Source: Streptomyces sp. DvalAA-43 (GTDB lineage: Bacteria; Actinomycetota; Actinomycetes; Streptomycetales; Streptomycetaceae). Taken from it: a DNA stretch of 64,000 nt. Below the pieces are notes generated by a model that made no database searches, was not told the DNA's origin, and saw only the letters and a program-made list of their open reading frames with translations. The position numbers were made by a program, and so were the translations under genes. The DNA lies in contig NZ_FMBW01000044.1 in the NCBI RefSeq assembly GCF_900091725.1, forward strand, positions 124,001-188,000. Direction: 5' to 3'. Below are positions 57,182-64,000 of the stretch, piece after piece (positions within the stretch are counted from its first letter, which is position 1; every line of letters begins with the position of its first letter).

Positions 57182-57264
57182 CCGAGCGCTCCCGAGCAAC
57201 CGGCGGACCGGGCGCGCACCCGCCCGGACCGCCCGACCCGACCACCACCCGGGGGTACCGCACC

Positions 57265-58209
57265 GTGCGTACCATCTACCTGTTCCTCCTGACCGGCGCC
57301 CTCCTGCTGGTCGGCGCGCCCGCCGCCCACGCCGCGGACAACGGCAGCTGGTCGGTCTACCCGGCCACCGCCCGGTCCGGTCAGCGCCCGTACTTCTACC
57401 TGTCGGCCGACCCCGGCGCCACGCTCCATGACAAGGTCACCGTCACCAACAAGACGGGCCGGGCACAGACCTTCCGGCTGTACGCGGCCGACGCCTACAA
57501 CACCGCACGCGACGGCGGGTTCGCCGTGCGGTCCCTGGACGAGCGGCAGCGCTCGGTCGGCGCCTGGGCGAGCACCGGCCGCGACCGGGTCACCGTGGGG
57601 CCGCACGGCTCGGTCACCGTCCCGGTCACCATCGCCGTCCCCGAGGACGCCGAACCGGGCGACCACCCCGGCGCGCTCGTCGCGCTGGACGAACGCATCG
57701 ACCCGGCCGACGCCGGTGCCGTCGCCGTCGGCATCCAGAAGGCGGTCGGCGCCCGGATCTACCTGCGGGTCAACGGGCCGACCGTGCCCGCGCTCTCCGT
57801 GGACGACATCCGGGTCGAGCACACCCAGCCGCTGGTCCCCGGCACCGGGAAGAGCCGGGCCGTCATCTCGTACACGCTCCACAACCGGGGCAATGTCACT
57901 CTCAGCCCCAAGGTCGCCCTCAAGGCCGAGGGGCTCTTCGGCCGCACCCTGCTCGCCCGCGACCTGAAGCGGATCCCCGCCGAGTTGCTGCCCCGCCAGG
58001 AGGTCCGGCTGACCGAGCGGTGGGCCGGCGCGCCCCAGCTGGAGTGGGGCGAGATCCGGCTGACCGCGAGCGCCCGCGACACGCGCGAGTCCGCCGCCGT
58101 CGGGTACTTCGCCCTGCCCTGGCTGATGGCCGGCATCCTGCTGGTGGCCGTCGGCGGGGGTACGGGGCTGTGGATCCGGGCCCGCCGGAGCCGTGCCCGC
58201 ACCGCCTGA
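57265..58209 (+). CDS. DUF916-like WxL-partner membrane protein
   Basis: A 314-residue surface protein with a signal peptide (about 1-24, cut near AAHA), an N-terminal DUF916-like beta-sandwich (SWSVYPATARSGQRPYFYLS, LHDKVTVTNKTGRAQTFRLY), a second Ig-like part (ISYTLHNRGNVTLSPKVALK), one C-terminal transmembrane helix (about 286-306) and a basic tail. In Firmicutes such proteins bind WxL partners and peptidoglycan. GTG 57265 is chosen because it gives a normal signal peptide; GTG 57178 overlaps the preceding stop and would add 29 Pro-rich residues. Confidence 0.82.
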   Translation: MRTIYLFLLTGALLLVGAPAAHAADNGSWSVYPATARSGQRPYFYLSADPGATLHDKVTVTNKTGRAQTFRLYAADAYNTARDGGFAVRSLDERQRSVGAWASTGRDRVTVGPHGSVTVPVTIAVPEDAEPGDHPGALVALDERIDPADAGAVAVGIQKAVGARIYLRVNGPTVPALSVDDIRVEHTQPLVPGTGKSRAVISYTLHNRGNVTLSPKVALKAEGLFGRTLLARDLKRIPAELLPRQEVRLTERWAGAPQLEWGEIRLTASARDTRESAAVGYFALPWLMAGILLVAVGGGTGLWIRARRSRARTA

Positions 58210-58280
58210 GACGTCATCCGACAGGCCCCGCCGCGGCCCTTGGTGCGGCGGGGCCGCCCGGATCGGGGACAATGGGCGCC

Positions 58281-59246
58281 ATGAGCGTTCGACCTGACAC
58301 AGATGCCGCTGCGCAGCAGGCCGCGGGCGAAGCCCCCCACCGGGCCGGTTTCGCCTGCTTCGTGGGCCGCCCCAACGCGGGCAAGTCCACCCTCACGAAC
58401 GCTCTGGTCGGCCAGAAGGTGGCGATCACCTCCAACCGGCCGCAGACCACCCGGCACACCGTGCGCGGCATCGTGCACCGCGACGACGCGCAGCTGATCC
58501 TGGTCGACACTCCCGGCCTCCACAAGCCGCGCACACTGCTGGGCGAGCGGCTCAACGACGTCGTGCGGACCACCTGGGCCGAGGTCGACGTCATCGGCTT
58601 CTGCCTGCCCGCCGACCAGAAGCTCGGCCCCGGCGACAAGTACATCGTCAAGGAACTCGCGGGCATCAAGAAGACCCCGAAGATCGCCATCATCACCAAG
58701 ACCGACCTGGTCGACTCCAAGCAGCTCGCCGAACAGCTGATCGCCGTGTCCCGCCTCGGCGAAGAGCTCGGCTTCGAGTGGGCGGAGATCATTCCGGTCT
58801 CCGCGGTCAAGGACACCCAGGTCGACCTGCTGGGCGACCTGATCGCCCCGCTGCTCCCGGTGAGTCCGCCGCTCTACCCGGAGGGCGACCTCACCGACGA
58901 GCCCGAGATGGTCATGGTCGCGGAGCTGATCCGCGAGGCCGCGCTCGAAGGCGTACGGGACGAGCTGCCGCACTCCATCGCGGTCGTCGTGGAGGAGATG
59001 ATCCCGCGCGAGGGCCGGCCGGCGGACAAGCCGCTGCTCGACATCCACGCCAACGTCTACATCGAGCGCCCCAGCCAGAAGGGCATCATCATCGGCCCGA
59101 AGGGCAAGCGGCTGAAGGACGTCGGCACGAAGTCGCGCAAGCACATCGAGGCCCTGCTCGGCACGCCGGTCTTCCTGGATCTCCATGTGAAGGTCGCGAA
59201 GGACTGGCAGCGCGACCCCAAGCAGCTGCGCAAGCTGGGCTTCTGA
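58281..59246 (+). CDS. era: GTPase Era
   Basis: Essential GTPase in 30S assembly that binds the 16S rRNA 3' end, 321 residues. G1 GRPNAGKST, G2 around QTTRHTVRG, G3 DTPGLHKP and G4 TKTD are present, with a C-terminal KH domain (SQKGIIIGPKGKRLKDVG). ATG 58281 is chosen; ATG 58272 would add three residues. In most relatives era follows the corC/cytidine deaminase run directly, so the WxL pair looks inserted. Confidence 0.96.
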   Translation: MSVRPDTDAAAQQAAGEAPHRAGFACFVGRPNAGKSTLTNALVGQKVAITSNRPQTTRHTVRGIVHRDDAQLILVDTPGLHKPRTLLGERLNDVVRTTWAEVDVIGFCLPADQKLGPGDKYIVKELAGIKKTPKIAIITKTDLVDSKQLAEQLIAVSRLGEELGFEWAEIIPVSAVKDTQVDLLGDLIAPLLPVSPPLYPEGDLTDEPEMVMVAELIREAALEGVRDELPHSIAVVVEEMIPREGRPADKPLLDIHANVYIERPSQKGIIIGPKGKRLKDVGTKSRKHIEALLGTPVFLDLHVKVAKDWQRDPKQLRKLGF

Positions 59247-59260
59247 GCCCTGCCCCGTCC

Positions 59261-59295
59261 GGTCTCACGCGCCCTCCTTCAGGACGCGTGAGACC
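59261..59295. terminator. Bidirectional hairpin at the era/emfourin junction
   Basis: A perfect 11-bp stem, GGTCTCACGCG (59261-59271) with CGCGTGAGACC (59285-59295) around 13 bases. It lies 14 bases after the era stop and inside the last codons of the convergent emfourin gene, so one arm is coding. Confidence 0.7.
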
Positions 59296-59531
59296 AGGGC
59301 CCGCTGGGCGTCGGTCAGCCTCGGGTCCGCGCAGTGCACCGTGCGGTCGCCGATCGTGATCTGGTACCGGAAGCCGTCCGGCACGCCCCTGGGTGGGGTG
59401 GCATGGCCCGCCGCGAGCGCCGATTCCGCCAGTGCCTCCCACTCCGGGGCGTCGTCCCGCCCGGCGGTGTCGACCTCGCGGTGGCGGGCGATGCCGGCGA
59501 AACCGCCGGTCCTGCTGACCTGAATCCGCAT
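59265..59531 (-). CDS. Emfourin-like protease inhibitor
   Basis: An 88-residue cytoplasmic protein, ATG 59531 (MRIQVSRTGGFAGIARHREV). The pattern RTGGFAGI...Y.ITIGDRTVHCADPRLTDAQR matches the emfourin family, protein inhibitors of protealysin-like M4 metalloproteases. Its gene follows such a protease on the same strand by 46 bases, the arrangement known for this inhibitor family. It probably keeps the intracellular protease inactive. The last codons form one arm of a terminator hairpin. Confidence 0.85.
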   Translation of the reverse strand: MRIQVSRTGGFAGIARHREVDTAGRDDAPEWEALAESALAAGHATPPRGVPDGFRYQITIGDRTVHCADPRLTDAQRALVSRVLKEGA

Positions 59532-59577
59532 GGGGTGTCCTCCAACGCCGGGCGGGCTGGGCAAGGGGCCGGATCGC

Positions 59578-60654
59578 CTACGAGGTCGGTACGCCCACTT
59601 CCGACCACGCCTTCAGGACGGCCTCGGCCTCGTCGCCCTCGCCGAAGCGGCTGCGGGCCGCGGCGACCGTCAGCCGGGCGAAGGACGCGAAGTCCGCGTC
59701 CACGGCCAGTTGACCACCTGTGAGCACATCGAACCAGAGCTGGCCGGCGCGCTCCCACGCATTGCCGCCGAGCGCCGTCGCCAGCAGGTAGAACGCGCGG
59801 TTCGGGATGCCGGAGTTGAGGTGCACCCCACCGTTGTCCTCGCTGGTGTGGATGTAGTCCTCCATCTTGGCGGGCTGCGGGTCCTTGCCCAGCACGTCGT
59901 CGTCGTACGCCGTGCCCGGTGCCTTCATCGAGCGCAGCGCGACGCCCTGGACGCCGGGCGCCAGCAGCCCGGCGCCGATCAGCCAGTCGGCCTGTTCGGC
60001 GGTCTGGCCCAGGGTGTACTGCTTCACCAGGGAGCCGAAGACGTCCGACACCGACTCGTTGAGCGCGCCGGACTGGCCGTAGTAGCTCAGATTGGCGGTG
60101 TACTGGGTCAGGCCGTGGGTCAGCTCATGGCCGATCACGTCGATGGCGACGGTGAAGTCGAGGAAGACCACGCCGTCGCCGTCGCCGAAGACCATCTGCT
60201 CGCCGTCGAAGAAGGCGTTGTTGTACTTCTGGTCGTAGTGCACGGAACCGATCAGCGGCAGCCCGTTGCCGTCGATCGAACGGCGGCCGTACGCCTTGAG
60301 CAGCAGTTCGAAGGTGGCGCCGAGCCCCGCGTACGCGCGGTTGACGCTCGCGTCCTTCGTCGGCTCCTGGCCCTCGGCGCGGACCTTGGTGCCCGGGAGG
60401 TGGGTGCGGTGGCGGCAGTCGTAGAGCGTCCGGTCGGGCTTGTCGGAGGCCTCCCCGGCGGCCGCGGGGGAGGCGGGCACGGTGACGACCGTGGCCATCT
60501 GGCGGCGGGTGCGGCGGGCGGCGTCGCCCTCCAGGGTGCGACGGGAGGGCCCGGCGAGGTCGGGGTTGTCGGACTGCGAGAGCTTGTCGAGGAGGTGAGG
60601 CGGCACGATGGTGCAGAAGACGGGGTGGAACCCCTGCTGTGACTGAGGCTGCAT
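59578..60654 (-). CDS. Protealysin-like M4 metalloprotease
   Basis: Thermolysin-family zinc protease of 358 residues. There is no signal peptide; a short protealysin-type propeptide carries FCTIVPPHLL with the PPH motif (18-20). The zinc site is HELTH (176-180) with Glu in ALNESVSD (200), and the catalytic His region is NGGVHLNSGIPNRAF. Members of this group are made in the cytoplasm and may leave without a classical signal. ATG 60654 is chosen. It forms an operon with the emfourin-like inhibitor and is divergent from leuA. Confidence 0.92.
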   Translation of the reverse strand: MQPQSQQGFHPVFCTIVPPHLLDKLSQSDNPDLAGPSRRTLEGDAARRTRRQMATVVTVPASPAAAGEASDKPDRTLYDCRHRTHLPGTKVRAEGQEPTKDASVNRAYAGLGATFELLLKAYGRRSIDGNGLPLIGSVHYDQKYNNAFFDGEQMVFGDGDGVVFLDFTVAIDVIGHELTHGLTQYTANLSYYGQSGALNESVSDVFGSLVKQYTLGQTAEQADWLIGAGLLAPGVQGVALRSMKAPGTAYDDDVLGKDPQPAKMEDYIHTSEDNGGVHLNSGIPNRAFYLLATALGGNAWERAGQLWFDVLTGGQLAVDADFASFARLTVAAARSRFGEGDEAEAVLKAWSEVGVPTS

Positions 60655-60752
60655 ACCACCGACTGTGGCACCAGGTAATCGCGATGTCACTGGTTGCGAT
60701 CAGGATTGACGAAATGGAGTGATCGGTCACTGTTGGGCGTTTCCCGCACCCG

Positions 60753-60774
60753 GTCCCGCATACTGATACGGGAC
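60753..60774. promoter_or_regulatory. Dyad between M4 protease and leuA
   Basis: GTCCCG (60753-60758) and CGGGAC (60769-60774) flank CATACTGATA, giving a 22-base near-palindrome (8 of 11 pairs) about 40 bases upstream of the leuA leader peptide. It is a candidate operator or promoter element. Confidence 0.4.
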
Positions 60775-60812
60775 GGACGCATCAGGCGCCTCTCGGTTAG
60801 TCTCGTCGCATC

Positions 60813-60860
60813 ATGCGTTTCGGGCTGCTTCTTCTTAGCTGCCGCGGCGAGGGCCTGTAG
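60813..60860 (+). CDS. leuA leader peptide
   Basis: A 15-codon frame, ATG 60813 to TAG 60860, encoding MRFGLLLLSCRGEGL. Four consecutive leucine codons (CTG CTT CTT CTT) lie just upstream of a strong stem-loop, the structure of a leucine attenuator. Leader-peptide control of leuA is known for Streptomyces. The LLLS core and CTT codons echo the leuS leader at 15263. Confidence 0.88.
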   Translation: MRFGLLLLSCRGEGL

Positions 60861-60885
60861 TCGTAGGCCGACCCCCTCCCCGCGG
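60842..60885 (+). promoter_or_regulatory. leuA attenuator structure
   Basis: CCGCGGCGAGGG (60842-60853) pairs with CCCTCCCCGCGG (60874-60885) with one mismatch. An alternative small stem is GGCCT (60852-60856) with AGGCC (60865-60869). The first arm overlaps the end of the leader peptide, so a ribosome stalled on the Leu codons changes folding. No U-run follows, unlike the leuS attenuator. Confidence 0.6.
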
Positions 60886-60948
60886 AGTCTGGTGTTGCAG
60901 CGACACAGTCGGCCGTCCCACTCGTTGGACCCCGAGGAGCCGTACGCC

Positions 60949-62736
60949 ATGACCGACGCACATTCCGCCCAGACCTCCGCTGAGACCGCCGTCGGCCGGC
61001 CCACGCCGGTCACCAACGCGACTCAGCTGCAGAAGCCGTCCGGGATGCCGATCCACAAGTACGGCACCTACGAGGCCGTCGACATCCCCGACCGCACCTG
61101 GCCGGACAAGCGGATCACCGTCGCGCCCCGCTGGCTCTCCACCGACCTGCGCGACGGCAACCAGGCCCTGATCGACCCGATGTCGCCGGCCCGCAAGCGC
61201 GAGATGTTCGATCTGCTCGTACGCATGGGCTACAAGGAGATCGAGGTCGGCTTCCCGTCCTCCGGCGAGACCGACTTCGGTTTCGTCCGCTCCATCATCG
61301 AAGAGGGCGCGATCCCCGAGGACGTGACGATCTCCGTCCTGACGCAGGCCCGCGAGGACCTGATCGAGCGGACCGTCGAGTCCCTCGTCGGCGCCCACCG
61401 CGCCACCGTGCACCTGTACAACGCGACGGCCCCCACCTTCCGCCGGGTCGTCTTCCGCGGCTCCAAGGACGACATCAAGCAGATCGCGGTGGACGGCACC
61501 CGGCTGGTCATGGAGTACGCGGAGAAGCTGCTGGGCCCGGAGACGACCTTCGGCTACCAGTACAGCCCCGAGATCTTCACCGACACCGAGCTGGACTTCG
61601 CCCTGGAGGTCTGCGAGGCGGTCTGTGACGTCTGGCAGCCGGAGGAGGGCCGCGAGATCATCCTCAACCTGCCCGCCACCGTGGAGCGTTCGACGCCGTC
61701 CACGCACGCGGACCGGTTCGAGTGGATGTCGCGCAATCTGTCGCGCCGCGAGTTCGTCTGCCTGTCGGTCCACCCGCACAACGACCGCGGCACCGCCGTC
61801 GCCGCCGCCGAGCTGGCCATCATGGCCGGGGCCGACCGCATCGAGGGCTGCCTGTTCGGCCAGGGCGAGCGCACCGGCAACGTCGACCTGGTCACGCTGG
61901 GCATGAACCTGTTCTCGCAGGGTGTCGACCCGCAGATCGACTTCTCGCAGATCGACGAGATCCGCCGCACCAGCGAGTACTGCAACCAGATGGAGGTCCA
62001 CCCGCGCCACCCCTACGCGGGCGACCTGGTCTACACCGCCTTCTCCGGCTCCCACCAGGACGCCATCAAGAAGGGCTTCGACGCCATGGAGGCCGACGCG
62101 GCCGCCCAGGGCAAGACGGTCGACGACATCGAGTGGGCGGTGCCGTACCTGCCGATCGACCCTAAGGACGTCGGCCGCAGCTACGAGGCCGTCATCCGGG
62201 TCAACTCGCAGTCCGGCAAGGGCGGAATCGCGTATGTCCTGAAGAACGACCACAAGCTGGACCTGCCGCGCCGGATGCAGATCGAATTCTCCCGGATCAT
62301 TCAGGCCAAGACGGATGCCGAGGGCGGCGAGGTCACGCCGACCCAGATCTGGTCCACGTTCCGCGACGAGTACCTGCCCAACCCGGAGAACGCCTGGGGC
62401 CGCGTACAGCTGCGCACCGGCCAGACCACGACCGGCTCCGACGGCCAGGACACGATCACCGTCGAGGCGACCGTGGACGGCGCGGACACCGTACTGACCG
62501 GTACCGGCAACGGACCGATCTCCGCGTTCTTCGAAGCGCTGCAGGCCATCGGCATCGACGCCCGTCTGCTGGACTACACCGAGCACACCATGAGCGAGGG
62601 CGCCAGCTCCCAGGCCGCCTCGTACATCGAGTGCGCCATCGACGGAAAGGTCCTGTGGGGCATCGGCATCGACGCCAACACCACGCGGGCCTCGCTGAAG
62701 GCGGTCGTCTCCGCGGTCAACCGCGCCACCCGCTGA
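60949..62736 (+). CDS. leuA: 2-isopropylmalate synthase
   Basis: First committed enzyme of leucine synthesis: condenses acetyl-CoA with 2-oxoisovalerate. The 595-residue protein is of the actinobacterial long type: a DRE-TIM barrel (LSTDLRDGNQALIDPMS, HPHNDRGTAVAAAELA with the metal-binding HxH, NPxx-type GQGERTGNVDL) and a C-terminal LeuA allosteric domain (about 470-595) that binds leucine. ATG 60949 has GAGGAG nine bases upstream. Expression is probably attenuated through the leader peptide at 60813. Confidence 0.97.
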   Translation: MTDAHSAQTSAETAVGRPTPVTNATQLQKPSGMPIHKYGTYEAVDIPDRTWPDKRITVAPRWLSTDLRDGNQALIDPMSPARKREMFDLLVRMGYKEIEVGFPSSGETDFGFVRSIIEEGAIPEDVTISVLTQAREDLIERTVESLVGAHRATVHLYNATAPTFRRVVFRGSKDDIKQIAVDGTRLVMEYAEKLLGPETTFGYQYSPEIFTDTELDFALEVCEAVCDVWQPEEGREIILNLPATVERSTPSTHADRFEWMSRNLSRREFVCLSVHPHNDRGTAVAAAELAIMAGADRIEGCLFGQGERTGNVDLVTLGMNLFSQGVDPQIDFSQIDEIRRTSEYCNQMEVHPRHPYAGDLVYTAFSGSHQDAIKKGFDAMEADAAAQGKTVDDIEWAVPYLPIDPKDVGRSYEAVIRVNSQSGKGGIAYVLKNDHKLDLPRRMQIEFSRIIQAKTDAEGGEVTPTQIWSTFRDEYLPNPENAWGRVQLRTGQTTTGSDGQDTITVEATVDGADTVLTGTGNGPISAFFEALQAIGIDARLLDYTEHTMSEGASSQAASYIECAIDGKVLWGIGIDANTTRASLKAVVSAVNRATR

Positions 62737-62766
62737 TCCGGCGCCCGGAAAGGGCCGCCGGCGCAC

Positions 62767-62813
62767 GGCCGAAAACCCCGTCCACCCGCACCAGGGGGGG
62801 GCGGGGTTCGGCC
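62767..62813 (+). terminator. leuA terminator
   Basis: GGCCGAAAACCCCG (62767-62780) pairs with CGGGGTTCGGCC (62802-62813) with a two-base bulge. The loop holds a run of eight G residues. Confidence 0.7.
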
Positions 62814-62918
62814 ATCTCCGGACGGTTGTGACGAGCGAGGTGCTGACGCCACATCACGACTGTGGTTAACATCACGTCCACACGGCAATGTTGCCGGAGC
62901 GTTACGGAGGTGTGCGAC

Positions 62919-63623
62919 GTGCGGTCAGCCCTGGGACAACGCGCCATGAAGCTGCGTATCTGCGGCATCCGCACCATCTGGGACCCCGTCGGCGACGGCG
63001 AGTTCTTCTGCCCCGGCTGCGGCGGCGACCGCAACTACCGGCGGCTCACCGGCCGTCGGCGGTTCACGGTGCTCGGCGTGCCGATGCTGGCGCGCGGCAC
63101 CGCCGGACCCGTCGTCGAATGCGCCGCCTGCCGCGAGCACTTCGGTACCGATTCGCTCGACCACCCCACCACCACCCGGCTCTCCGCCATGCTCCGGGAC
63201 GCCGTCCACACCGTCACGCTCGGCGTCCTCGCGGCCGGCGGCACCACCTCCCGTACGGTGCTGGAGGCCGCGGCCGCCACCGTGCGCGGCGCCGGATTCG
63301 ACGACTGCACCGAGGAGCAGCTCTGCACCGTCGTCGAGGTGCTCGCCGCCGACACCGGCCAGGGCTCCGCCTTCGACCCCGCGGCCGACGCGTGCGGAGC
63401 GGCCCTCGCCATCGAACTCCACGAGGCGCTGGAACCCCTCGCCCCGCATCTGGCCCCCGCCGGACGCGAATCGATCCTGCTCCAGGGCGCCAGGATCGCG
63501 CTCGCCGACGGCCCTTACGGACCGGCGGAGCGCGAGGTGCTGACCACCATCGGCGGCGCGCTGCAGCTCTGCGCCCAGGACACGGCCCGGCTGCTCGCCG
63601 AGGCGGCGCGCACCCCCTCCTGA
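62919..63623 (+). CDS. TerB-like protein with N-terminal zinc ribbon
   Basis: A 234-residue protein. GTG 62919 has GGAGG eight bases upstream, better than the earlier frame start at 62862. Near the N-terminus CPGC and CAAC (FFCPGCGGDRNYRR and VECAACREHF) form a zinc ribbon. The remainder is an all-helical TerB/tellurite-resistance-like domain (for example ILLQGARIALADGPYGPAEREVL). Function unknown; TerB proteins are linked to metal stress and membrane complexes. It lies between leuA and recO, same strand. Confidence 0.88.
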   Translation: MRSALGQRAMKLRICGIRTIWDPVGDGEFFCPGCGGDRNYRRLTGRRRFTVLGVPMLARGTAGPVVECAACREHFGTDSLDHPTTTRLSAMLRDAVHTVTLGVLAAGGTTSRTVLEAAAATVRGAGFDDCTEEQLCTVVEVLAADTGQGSAFDPAADACGAALAIELHEALEPLAPHLAPAGRESILLQGARIALADGPYGPAEREVLTTIGGALQLCAQDTARLLAEAARTPS

Positions 63624-63667
63624 CCGCCCGGGGCCGGTAAGCCGTCCCCGTACCGGACAATGGTCGT

Positions 63668-64000
63668 ATGAGCTTGTTCCGGGACGACGGCGTGGTGCTG
63701 CGCACGCAGAAGCTGGGCGAGGCCGACCGGATCATCACGATCCTGACCCGTGGCCACGGCCGGGTCCGCGCCGTCGCCCGCGGGGTGCGGCGCACCAAGT
63801 CCAAGTTCGGCGCCCGGCTGGAACCCTTCTCCCATGTCGACGTGCAGTTCTTCGCCCGGGGCAGCGAGCTGATCGGCCGCGGACTGCCGCTCTGCACCCA
63901 GAGCGAGACGATCGCCCCGTACGGCGGCGGCATCGTCACCGACTACGCCCGCTACACCGCGGGCACCGCGATGCTGGAGACCGCCGAGCGGTTCACCGAC
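63668..64000 (+). CDS. recO: DNA repair protein RecO (3' end outside window)
   Basis: Recombination mediator that helps load RecA on gapped DNA. The first 111 residues are seen from ATG 63668 to the window end: the N-terminal OB fold with SLFRDDGVVLRTQKLGEADR, ILTRGHGRVRAVARGVRRTKSKFGARL and SHVDVQFFARG, all typical. The C-terminal helical and zinc part lies outside the window. Confidence 0.93.
   Translation, partial: MSLFRDDGVVLRTQKLGEADRIITILTRGHGRVRAVARGVRRTKSKFGARLEPFSHVDVQFFARGSELIGRGLPLCTQSETIAPYGGGIVTDYARYTAGTAMLETAERFTD

Noticed and set aside
62795..62806. Run of G residues in the leuA terminator loop as a G-quadruplex
   Set aside because: One G-run plus GGGG is not enough for a four-tract quadruplex; hairpin terminator explains it.

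Overview
The window reads as one stretch of a Streptomyces (or very close actinomycete) chromosome. It is very GC-rich with GC-saturated third codon positions, GTG starts and ATGA/GTGA overlaps are common, TTA codons are almost absent, and the gene order (proBA, nadD-rsfS, leuS, comEA-comEC, holA/rpsT/lepA, hemW, hrcA-dnaJ-rsmE, phoH-ybeY-corC-era, leuA, recO) is that of a conserved Streptomyces core region. No IS element, prophage, CRISPR array or biosynthetic gene cluster was seen.

Layout. 1-8.2 kb: a truncated family 2 glycosyltransferase divergent from proB, a small unknown gene, proA, two related membrane proteins sharing an N-terminal motif, an M48 protease and two tiny membrane proteins. 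8.2-11.8 kb: nadD, a divergent LytR-CpsA-Psr (LCP) protein, rsfS and a histidine phosphatase that appears to start at CTG. 11.9-15.1 kb: two identical tRNA-Ala(GGC) genes bracketing an accessory block (XRE regulator divergent from a DHA2 exporter, plus a small Cys-pair protein). 15.2-25.3 kb: leuS with a leader-peptide attenuator, a DegV protein, comEA-comEC and a YceI-like protein. 25.4-30.7 kb: an aldo/keto reductase that looks recently acquired, holA, rpsT, lepA. 31-38 kb: acyl-CoA synthetase, an RsbW/GAF/PP2C phosphatase, hemW, DUF3097 and MBL-fold proteins. 38.1-43.1 kb: CIRCE-hrcA-dnaJ, a nitronate monooxygenase, rsmE, a lipoprotein. 43-52 kb: tricorn-type protease, HIT protein, RNase Z, adenine deaminase, an MFS exporter divergent from a PfkB kinase with a Crp-like palindrome between them. 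52-59.3 kb: phoH-ybeY-CBS/CorC-YjbR-pseudo-cytidine deaminase, a WxL-type secreted pair, era. 59.2-64 kb: emfourin and its protealysin-like M4 protease, leuA with a leader-peptide attenuator, a TerB-like protein and the start of recO.

How the genes fit together. Most are housekeeping genes for translation and ribosome maturation (leuS, rpsT, lepA, rsfS, rsmE, ybeY, era), Pro/Leu/NAD/heme supply, the heat-shock repressor pair, DNA uptake and DNA maintenance. The left end (glycosyltransferase, the two paralogous membrane proteins, the LCP protein) looks like a cell-wall glycopolymer module. The most unusual points are the CTG-initiated phosphatase, two leucine-sensing leader peptides 45 kb apart that share a Leu-Leu-Leu-Ser core with CTT codons, a WxL/DUF916-like two-gene cell-surface operon outside its usual Firmicute setting, a protease-inhibitor pair, a catalytically dead cytidine deaminase homologue, and three in-frame TTA (bldA) codons, one of them in comEA.
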